A stretch of DNA of 12,358 nucleotides. Origin: Verrucomicrobia bacterium UBA673. GTDB lineage: Bacteria > Verrucomicrobiota > Verrucomicrobiia > Limisphaerales > UBA1096. Every line of letters begins with the position of its first letter. The first letter of the stretch is position 1. Under the pieces are notes generated by a model. It did no database searches. It was not told where the DNA came from and saw only the letters and a list, made by a program, of their open reading frames with translations. The translations under genes and the position numbers were made by a program. The stretch covers positions 1-12,358 of the forward strand of contig DBNL01000002.1 of NCBI GenBank assembly GCA_002299785.1. The letters run 5' to 3'. Positions 1 to 5,265 of this stretch are shown here, in pieces.

Positions 1-516
1 GGGTCTTTGGACAGTTACCTCTACGCAGTCAAACCGGATGGTAAGCGGCAATGGAGGTATAGAACGAGTGATGAAGTGCATTCCACCGCAGCAATAGGTA
101 ACGATGGCACCATCTACGTTGGATCTGATGACTCCTACCTCTACGCAATTAAACCGGATGGTAAGCGGAAATGGAGATTTAGAACGGGTGATCAAGTGCG
201 TTCCTCCCCAGCGATGGGGAGCGATGGCACACTCTACGTTGGATCTGATGACGGCTACTTCTACGCAATAAAAACAGCAAACGAGGTTACGGTGGAGGCG
301 CAACCGGCAGAGATTGCGATCGATACATATGCCGGTATGATGATTGAGGGAACTGTAGGCGCCAAATATCGAGTGGAATTCAAAGACAAGCTTGATGATG
401 CCGCAAAGTGGATTGCAGGAGATGTGATTGCCCTGCCTGAAAGTCCTTATCTTTGGGTAGACAGGTTCAAACCAGTGCGAGAAACCCGATACTACAGGGT
501 AATACTGGCTGAATAA
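1..516 (+). CDS. PQQ-like beta-propeller repeat protein, 3' part only
   Basis: The reading frame is open from the first base (Gly-Ser precede the first TTG), so this is the 3' end of a longer gene and no start is visible. About 171 residues remain. The first ~95 hold three copies of a 40-residue unit, each with a YLYAIKPDGK-like strand, a W-R-[YF]-R-T strand and a G-[ND]-DGT-[IL]-YVGSDD turn, as in PQQ-like/pyrrolo-quinoline propeller repeats. The last ~75 residues form a different domain with I-x-G-x-x-G-x-x-YRVEF, a Trp and a C-terminal YYRV; modules like this end many secreted verrucomicrobial proteins. The role is probably structural or ligand-binding; no enzymatic residues can be seen. 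The true PQQ tryptophan-docking motif is only partly matched, so cofactor binding is doubtful. A probable terminator follows at 642-666. The gene lies on the side of the tRNA-Arg scar where an integrated element is expected, so it may be cargo. Confidence 0.8.
   Translation, partial: GSLDSYLYAVKPDGKRQWRYRTSDEVHSTAAIGNDGTIYVGSDDSYLYAIKPDGKRKWRFRTGDQVRSSPAMGSDGTLYVGSDDGYFYAIKTANEVTVEAQPAEIAIDTYAGMMIEGTVGAKYRVEFKDKLDDAAKWIAGDVIALPESPYLWVDRFKPVRETRYYRVILAE
10..270 (+). repeat. 120-bp in-frame tandem repeats in the propeller gene
   Basis: Two full units (10-129 and 130-249) and the start of a third (from 250) repeat with a period of exactly 120 bp, or 40 codons. Counted by eye, units 1 and 2 differ at about 19 of 120 bases (~84% identical). 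They share runs such as CTACGTTGGATCTGATGAC and AAACCGGATGGTAAGCGG. Identity this high at DNA level points to recent duplication or gene conversion within the gene, not only to structural constraint. More units probably lie upstream of the window. Confidence 0.85.
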
Positions 517-578
517 CGCAGGGTCAAATCTGAGCTTAAAGGAAGCTGTAGCTCTTGAGCCAACCTCGCCGCTTAATC

Positions 579-596
579 TCTATGGCGCTCCATAGA
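579..596. repeat. Perfect 7-bp hairpin with 4-nt loop
   Basis: TCTATGG and CCATAGA are perfect inverted copies around the loop CGCT. No T-tract follows on either strand, so it is not a typical intrinsic terminator. It lies between the propeller gene and the terminator-like hairpin, in the putative accessory-side spacer. It could be an RNA processing structure or a protein-binding dyad; its function is unknown. Confidence 0.5.
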
Positions 597-641
597 TGGG
601 CCGTGATGCTGGCGTGATGTAGCCAAATAGAAACTCACTTT

Positions 642-666
642 AAGCCCCGGTTTTCGAGGGCTTTTT
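642..666 (+). terminator. Probable rho-independent terminator
   Basis: AAGCCC (642-647) pairs with GGGCTT (658-663). Two further pairs are possible inside past a bulged A, closing a GTTTT loop. The T-run spans 662-666, with more T-rich sequence at 672-682. The U-tract follows only on the plus strand, so it would stop transcripts coming from the propeller gene about 125 nt upstream. It would not serve the minus-strand operon that ends at 738. Confidence 0.6.
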
Positions 667-680
667 CATAGTCTTTTATT

Positions 681-725
681 TTCCGAAACTGGATGTTGCA
701 GGTTAGAGTCCTGCCGGGCGTGCCA
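681..725 (+). other. 3' half of tRNA-Arg(CCG): candidate attachment-site scar
   Basis: Read on the plus strand, this stretch fits the 3' half of a tRNA with exact spacing: anticodon loop TTCCGAA (681-687, anticodon CCG = Arg), anticodon-stem 3' strand ACTGG, variable loop ATGTT, T-stem GCAGG (698-702) pairing perfectly with CCTGC (710-714), T-loop TTAGAGT (703-709), acceptor 3' strand CGGGCGT (715-721), discriminator G and encoded CCA (723-725). The end resembles E. coli tRNA-Arg(CCG), whose acceptor strand is CGGGCGC followed by G and CCA. The 5' half is absent: the five bases before the loop (TTATT) cannot pair with ACTGG, and no ACGCCCG acceptor strand occurs upstream in the window. The T-loop has A where the almost invariant C56 should be, as in an unselected copy. 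The copy starts at the anticodon loop, where tyrosine recombinases often cross over, which fits a displaced att half. A decayed tRNA gene is the alternative. Confidence 0.75.
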
Positions 726-737
726 CCCGCCCCGGGT

Positions 738-1586
738 TTACTTCAGCTCGAAACTGCTCCAGCGCTGTCCGGCGCGAATGGTTTTGTGGGCTTGGCCTAA
801 CATTTGGCAGTTTTTTTCGAACTCCTCCGGTGTCTCTGTGTTAAACTCGAACATCTCGTAGTGGCACGGGATTACCATTCGCGCACCGATGGACTTGGCC
901 AAGTTGGCCGCTTCGTGGCCCCACAAATTACCCGCGACCCGGCGCTCGGTGCGCCGGCCGTTGATCGGCAGTAGCGCAACGTCTATTTTCCACTGCAGCA
1001 ATATCTCTTCCATACCGTCATAAAGAATGGTGTCGCCGCTGTGATAAATCGTCCACGGGCCAAGTTTGGCTACGTAGCCGACATATTGATAGCGGCCGAG
1101 ATCATCCTTGGCCAAATCTTCGTGCGCGGCCGGTACGGCGTGCAACTCAAACGAACCAAGCTTGATCGACTGCCCGGCATCTATTGCTTCTAGTTGATCG
1201 GGCGCCACGCCTAAGCGGTTCGCGGCGAAAGTGCGGTTTGCTGTCGGCACGAGGATTTGCATTTCAGGATTTACCCGCATGAGAGCGCTCAGCGTCTCGC
1301 CGTCGAGATGGTCGGTGTGATTGTGGCTAGAGGTGGTAAGGTCGATGAAGTCCAGCGAATCCGGCGAAATGACCAATTCGGTCATGCGCGTGTGCGGCTT
1401 ATCGGTGGTGGCGTACTTGTGAGAGAGCGAGTCGGAAAGGTATGGGTCAAAAAGCAGGTGTTTGCCTCGCCATTGGACAAGAAAACTACTTTGCCCAAGC
1501 CACCAAATATGCAGGTCTTCCTGTGAAATGGCAGCGGTACGTACATCGGCGAGGAATACTTCGTCCTGCAAGACCGGCTTGATCAT
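738..1586 (-). CDS. UlaG-like metallo-beta-lactamase-fold hydrolase
   Basis: This 282-residue protein is a soluble metal-dependent hydrolase of the beta-lactamase fold, closest in pattern to the UlaG (L-ascorbate-6-phosphate lactonase)-like group. The metal site is complete: HNHTDH at residues 88-93, His155 in PAAHE, Asp185 in HSGDT and His242 in the C-terminal CHYEMF motif. There is no signal peptide, so it is cytoplasmic. The N-terminal strand WLGQSSFLV is the usual opening of this fold. The ATG at 1584-1586 overlaps the stop of the MetE-like gene in an ATGA arrangement, so the two are probably translationally coupled. A purine run (AAGGAAG) lies about 10 nt upstream of the start. It is the last gene of the minus-strand operon; no intrinsic terminator was found for it. 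The substrate cannot be read from sequence; a phosphorylated lactone or a phosphodiester are options from the family only. Confidence 0.85.
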   Translation of the reverse strand: MIKPVLQDEVFLADVRTAAISQEDLHIWWLGQSSFLVQWRGKHLLFDPYLSDSLSHKYATTDKPHTRMTELVISPDSLDFIDLTTSSHNHTDHLDGETLSALMRVNPEMQILVPTANRTFAANRLGVAPDQLEAIDAGQSIKLGSFELHAVPAAHEDLAKDDLGRYQYVGYVAKLGPWTIYHSGDTILYDGMEEILLQWKIDVALLPINGRRTERRVAGNLWGHEAANLAKSIGARMVIPCHYEMFEFNTETPEEFEKNCQMLGQAHKTIRAGQRWSSFELK

Positions 1587-2674
1587 GCGGCGCTGACTTC
1601 CTTGCGGACGAGTTTGACGCCTTCGACCATGTTTTGCAGTTTTTGCTTCGCAGCCCAGCGGGCGGTCTGGCTGAGGCCGCAGTCCGGCGCGAACGCGAGG
1701 CGATCGGCCGGTGCAAACTCGAGGCAGCGGCGCACGCGCTCGGCGATATCCTCGACTGTCTCGATGTAGTAGCTTTTCACGTCGATTATGCCTACGGCTA
1801 CATCCTTGTGCTTGGCGATTTCACCGATGAGCTCCAGCTCCGAAAACTCGCGGCTAGCCATCTCTAGGTGTAGTTCGTCCACGTTGAATTCGAGGAAGTC
1901 GGGGAACATTGGTAGGTACTGGCGAAGCCCGACAGCGTGCCCCTTGTAATTGCCGAAACAAAGGTGAGTAGACAGGTGGCATTTGCCTACTACGGGCTCG
2001 ACGGTACGGTTGAAAATATCGACTAACCTCTTGGTGTCCTCCTTGTGGGCGTAGCAGCTCATCGACGGTTCATCGACAGTGATCTCCCTACAGCCTGTGG
2101 TGACTAGGTCCTTTAATTCATTGGCAACGATTGGGATCAGTTCCTCCGTGATTGCCCAGCGGTCTGTGTAGGTCTGATTGGGCTGTAATCGGCCGGCGAG
2201 TGTGTAAGGGCCGGGGACGCTGGCTTTGAGCGTGGCGCCACCCCTAGTCAGACGCTGAAGGCGTTTGAAATCATCGACTGTGCCCAAGCCTTTGGGGGCC
2301 TCGATCGGGCAACTGATTTTGTGTTTGCCTCGCTGGTCGTGGGCAAGCGGGCCGAACCTGCGAGGGGGAGCACTCTCGAGTTCTATTCCCTTAAGGAAGC
2401 CGTAAAATGATAGGTTAAAGTCGAGCCGGGTCTGCTCGCCGTCAGTTATCACGTCGAGCCCGGCGGTGAGTTGATCGTTCACTGCGGTGACGACAGCATC
2501 ATCGATCATCTCCTCGCGGTCGACGTCGCCGAACTCCTTGAGGTTTTGGCAGGCGAACTCAAGCCAACCGGGGAAGGGGTAGCTGCCGATGACGGTCGTG
2601 CGCAGCGGATGCTCTTTCATGCGAAAGGGATTGAACCAGTGCTTGTCATTAACTTCAAGCTTGTCGCTTTGCAA
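1583..2674 (-). CDS. Short MetE-like (cobalamin-independent methionine synthase family) methyltransferase
   Basis: This is a single-domain relative of MetE (about 363 residues, against about 750 for classical two-domain MetE). It would move a methyl group onto a zinc-bound thiol such as homocysteine. The zinc site is complete: His237 and Cys239 in THLCF, Glu271 in LHLEMAS and Cys332 in PDCGL; the DEP motif (Asp201) also matches MetE. The conserved domain opens at TTVIGSYPFPGW (about residues 26-37). The longest frame starts with TTG at 2674, but an ATG at 2618-2620 (Met19, just before the conserved block) is an equally good start; neither has a clear ribosome-binding site. The upstream SIS gene ends 4 nt away and the downstream hydrolase overlaps by 4 nt. 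Short core-MetE proteins in other groups use different methyl donors or partners, so the donor and acceptor here are open and a metE label is not justified. Confidence 0.82.
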   Translation of the reverse strand: MQSDKLEVNDKHWFNPFRMKEHPLRTTVIGSYPFPGWLEFACQNLKEFGDVDREEMIDDAVVTAVNDQLTAGLDVITDGEQTRLDFNLSFYGFLKGIELESAPPRRFGPLAHDQRGKHKISCPIEAPKGLGTVDDFKRLQRLTRGGATLKASVPGPYTLAGRLQPNQTYTDRWAITEELIPIVANELKDLVTTGCREITVDEPSMSCYAHKEDTKRLVDIFNRTVEPVVGKCHLSTHLCFGNYKGHAVGLRQYLPMFPDFLEFNVDELHLEMASREFSELELIGEIAKHKDVAVGIIDVKSYYIETVEDIAERVRRCLEFAPADRLAFAPDCGLSQTARWAAKQKLQNMVEGVKLVRKEVSAA

Positions 2675-2678
2675 GCGC

Positions 2679-3461
2679 TCAGTCGTTGCCGATATTTTCG
2701 TAAAGCTTGGCCAATCGGCGGGCGTGCTCGTCGTAGGCGGACTCGAACAACTCGGTGGCCCGTTCGTTGCCGACGATCGCGCCGGCGGTAAGCACCTTGG
2801 GCGGTCGGCCGGCTTTGACGAGCCGTGCAGCTACTTCGGCCTTGAGGGTGTTGACCAGCATACAGCCGCCGACGGTCGAGCCGGGTGATACGGGCGTGTC
2901 CATGCCGTCGATAGCTGTCATTGCGTCTCCAACCGGCGCGCCGGTGTCGAGGACGAGGTCGGCGAAGTCATGCAGTTTCTTGCCGGACTCATGTCGGCTG
3001 TTGCTGGCTTCAGAATGTTGCCGGCTGATCAGCGCGACGACCTTGACCCCGCGCTGCTGAAACTCCTGCGCGATCTCGATCGGGACGACATTGCATCCGC
3101 TAGACGAAGCGACGAGCGCAGAGTCGTCTGGCGACAAGTCGTAGTTTCGTAAAATCCGCTTGGCCAGACCGGGGGTGTTTTCGAGGAACATAGCCTGCCG
3201 TTGGCCGTTCGCGCCGACGACTGAGTTGTGGAAGGTGAGGGACAACTCGACGATGGGGTTGAAGCCGGGGAACGAGCCGTAGCGCGGCCACATTTCCTCG
3301 ACCATGATGCGGCTGTGACCGGAGCCGAAAAGGTGCACCATGCGTTCGGCGAGAATGGTTTCAGCGAACCAACCGGCGGCCTTTTGGATAGTATCCGCTT
3401 GGCCAAGGGCGTTGCGCACTAACTCGTGGCATTTTTCGAGATAGTCAGCGATTGGGCTCAT
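2679..3461 (-). CDS. SIS-domain sugar-phosphate isomerase/binding protein (UPF0309-like)
   Basis: This cytoplasmic protein of 260 residues has a sugar-isomerase (SIS) fold resembling the UPF0309/YokL family. Visible marks are GSGHS at 46-50 (phosphosugar-binding loop), NPIVELSLTFH at about 68-78, the SSSGCN loop at 119-124, ALISRQHS with SRHESGKKL at about 143-163, and LDTGAPVGDA at 171-180. A helical segment fills the first 35 residues. The length matches the family. SIS proteins isomerise, cleave or sense amino-sugar phosphates; the family member here has no settled reaction. The ATG lies 3 nt after the galE stop and the gene ends 4 nt before the longest MetE-like start, so it sits in the middle of the operon. 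Beside galE it suggests amino-sugar or hexose-phosphate metabolism, which is inference. Confidence 0.8.
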   Translation of the reverse strand: MSPIADYLEKCHELVRNALGQADTIQKAAGWFAETILAERMVHLFGSGHSRIMVEEMWPRYGSFPGFNPIVELSLTFHNSVVGANGQRQAMFLENTPGLAKRILRNYDLSPDDSALVASSSGCNVVPIEIAQEFQQRGVKVVALISRQHSEASNSRHESGKKLHDFADLVLDTGAPVGDAMTAIDGMDTPVSPGSTVGGCMLVNTLKAEVAARLVKAGRPPKVLTAGAIVGNERATELFESAYDEHARRLAKLYENIGND

Positions 3462-3464
3462 GTC

Positions 3465-4436
3465 TTAGGCGGAATAACCGTTGGGGTGGGCTGAGTGCCA
3501 GCGCCATGCCGAGTCCACGATCTGTTCGAGAGTGGCGTAGCGTGGTTTCCATCCGAGTTCGTCGATGGCCTTTTGGGATCCGGCTATGAGTCGGGCTGGG
3601 TCTCCGTCGCGTCTTGATTCCTCCATGGTGGAGATCGGTTTTCCGCTGACCTGCCTGCAGGTCTCGATCACTTCCCGGACGGAGTAGCCCTCGCCGTTGC
3701 CGAGATTGTAAAAGCCACATTTGCCCGACTCGAGCGCGAGTATGTGAGCCTGGGCGAGATCGGCTATGTGAATATAGTCGCGGATACAGGTGCCGTCCGG
3801 AGTGGGGTAGTCTGTGCCGAAAATTCTGCATTCCTTCTTTTGGGCAAGCGCGACGCGCAGTACGTTTGGGATGAGGTGCGTCTCTACTCGGCGATCTTCG
3901 CCAAGTTTCTCGCTGCATCCGGCGGCGTTGAAATAGCGGAACGCCACAAACTCCAGCCCGTGCAACTCGCGGTACCATTTGAGGATCGACTCGAACATCA
4001 GCTTGCTTTCGCCGTACGGGTTGACTGGCTTCTGCGGTTCCTGCTCAGTGATTGGCACGGAGTTCGGCATGCCGTAGGTTGCGGCGGTGGAACTGAAGAC
4101 AAATTTTTTCACACCGGCCTCGACAGCTGCGTCGAGCAGGTTGATACCGTTGGCGACATTGTTGCGGAAATATTTTGACGGATTGGACATCGACTCACCG
4201 ACCTGCGCGAACGCAGCGAAGTGCATGACGGCTTCCGATTGGTCGGCGGCGACGGCGTTGAGGATGGTTTCGCGGTCACTTAGACAGCCCTCTATGAATT
4301 GTGCCCTCTCATCGACAGCCACGCGATGTCCCTCAGACAAGTTGTCAAAAACCGTGACCTGGTGGCCGGCATTCAGCAATTCTTCCACACAAATTGAGCC
4401 GATATAACCAGCACCTCCTGTAACAAACACCTTCAT
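3465..4436 (-). CDS. galE: UDP-glucose 4-epimerase
   Basis: This enzyme interconverts UDP-glucose and UDP-galactose through an NAD-bound 4-keto intermediate. It is a short-chain dehydrogenase/reductase of 323 residues, slightly under the 338 of E. coli GalE. The Rossmann motif GGAGYIGS is at 7-14. The catalytic set is Thr117 (in FSSTAATYG) and Tyr141-x-x-x-Lys145 (NPYGESK). FRYFNAAG, DGTCIRDYIH and the C-terminal WHSAHPNGYS are GalE hallmarks. At the position of the E. coli Tyr299 gate my alignment places Leu284, so activity on UDP-N-acetylhexosamines is possible. It is the first gene of the minus-strand operon, transcribed away from the SGNH lipoprotein gene across a 111-bp shared region. 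The ATG at 4434-4436 has no Shine-Dalgarno sequence. Confidence 0.95.
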   Translation of the reverse strand: MKVFVTGGAGYIGSICVEELLNAGHQVTVFDNLSEGHRVAVDERAQFIEGCLSDRETILNAVAADQSEAVMHFAAFAQVGESMSNPSKYFRNNVANGINLLDAAVEAGVKKFVFSSTAATYGMPNSVPITEQEPQKPVNPYGESKLMFESILKWYRELHGLEFVAFRYFNAAGCSEKLGEDRRVETHLIPNVLRVALAQKKECRIFGTDYPTPDGTCIRDYIHIADLAQAHILALESGKCGFYNLGNGEGYSVREVIETCRQVSGKPISTMEESRRDGDPARLIAGSQKAIDELGWKPRYATLEQIVDSAWRWHSAHPNGYSA

Positions 4437-4547
4437 AATGTGGCGAGAACCTACTCACCAAAGGACTTTACCCCAAGCAAAACCAAGCCCTGCGGTCAAC
4501 GCTGGCTTGCCAGTCGGCGTTAGATTGCGTTTTATTGGCCTGTTTAC
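4437..4547. promoter_or_regulatory. Divergent intergenic promoter region
   Basis: These 111 bp separate the start of galE (minus strand) from the SGNH lipoprotein start (plus strand), so promoters for both operons should lie here. The plus-strand candidate is listed separately. On the minus strand a TTGACC box is present near 4494-4499, but no well-spaced -10 box follows, so no galE promoter is called. No strong inverted repeat that would suggest an operator was seen. Confidence 0.6.
4507..4535 (+). promoter_or_regulatory. Candidate sigma-70 promoter for the plus-strand operon
   Basis: TTGCCA (4507-4512) and TTTTAT (4530-4535) are separated by 17 nt and match the -35 and -10 consensus at 5/6 and 4/6 positions. 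A start about 7 nt after the -10 box would fall near 4542, leaving a leader of only about 6 nt before the ATG at 4548. That agrees with the lack of any Shine-Dalgarno sequence there. Read by eye only. Confidence 0.35.
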
Positions 4548-5243
4548 ATGAAGAAACCAATTTTTTTACTGGCTGTTATTATTTTGCTGCTCGCGGTTGC
4601 TGCTGGCTGCATGACTACCGGTGACAGGCGTGGACAAGCTGTTGCGCCCGCTGACTACGATGAGACGATTCGCGTGGCTTGCGTGGGGGACAGCATTACG
4701 TTCGGCGCGGGGATCAATGATCGGAAGAACAACAATTATCCGGTCGTACTTGGCCGCTCGCTAGGAGAGAGCTTTGAAGTTCGCAATTTTGGTGTCAGTG
4801 GGGCGACATTGCTGAAGGACGGCGATTTTAGTTACTGGAAGACGACGGCGTTCAAGGCGGCGACGGAGTTTGACCCACACGTGGTGGTCATCAAACTTGG
4901 CACCAACGACACTAAGCCTCAAAACTGGAAGCACGCTGATGAGTACGCTGCCGACTACGAAGCAATGATCGACCACTTCGCTGCGCTGCCGGCCAAGCCT
5001 AAGATCTGGCTGTGTTCGCCCGCGCCAGTTTATCAAACGCGTTGGGGCATCAACGAGAAGAGTGTTATCAAGGGAGTCATCCCCAAGGTGCAGGCCTTGG
5101 CCAGGAGCAAAGGATTACCGGTCATCGACCTGTACTCGGTGCTCAGCGGCAAGCCGGAGATGTTCCCCGATAAAATTCACCCGAACGCCGATGGAGCCAA
5201 GGTGATGGCTGAGACCGTCGAGGCTGCTATCCTCGGCAGATAG
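4548..5243 (+). CDS. SGNH/GDSL-family hydrolase lipoprotein
   Basis: This 231-residue exported esterase-type protein has a signal sequence with Lys2-Lys3, a hydrophobic core and a lipobox (AVAAGC), so it should be cleaved and lipidated at Cys21. The mature part is a complete SGNH hydrolase: block I GDSIT (Ser49 nucleophile), block II Gly in FGVSGAT (about 82-88), block III GTND (Asn120) and block V DKIHPN (Asp208, His211). The family removes acyl groups, often acetyl, from sugars or lipids. SGNH proteins with this pattern are often linked to carbohydrate deacetylation, but the substrate is not readable here. It is the first gene after the divergent promoter and ends 22 nt before the ATG of the giant oxidoreductase, so the two are probably co-expressed and both exported. 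The ATG lacks a Shine-Dalgarno sequence. Confidence 0.88.
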   Translation: MKKPIFLLAVIILLLAVAAGCMTTGDRRGQAVAPADYDETIRVACVGDSITFGAGINDRKNNNYPVVLGRSLGESFEVRNFGVSGATLLKDGDFSYWKTTAFKAATEFDPHVVVIKLGTNDTKPQNWKHADEYAADYEAMIDHFAALPAKPKIWLCSPAPVYQTRWGINEKSVIKGVIPKVQALARSKGLPVIDLYSVLSGKPEMFPDKIHPNADGAKVMAETVEAAILGR

Positions 5244-5265
5244 TCGTTCATAATTGAAAAATAAA

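Noticed and set aside
517..725. Intact tRNA-Arg interrupted by an intron in the anticodon loop
   Set aside because: Upstream there is no ACGCCCG acceptor strand, D-arm or CCAGT anticodon-stem strand; only a stray GTAGCTC at 548-554. A 3' fragment fits better.
714..735. GC-rich dyad downstream of the hydrolase stop as a minus-strand terminator
   Set aside because: It needs a bulged G to pair, has no U-tract in the minus-strand sense, and is explained by the tRNA acceptor end plus neighbouring GC-rich bases.
3445..3978. Minus-strand open frame of 177 codons overlapping galE
   Set aside because: Arg-rich out-of-frame translation of galE, which has full catalytic motifs; shadow frame.
5254..5265. 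TTG at 5254 as start of the giant oxidoreductase
   Set aside because: It adds only four residues before an ATG that opens a good signal peptide, and no ribosome-binding site supports it; it remains possible.
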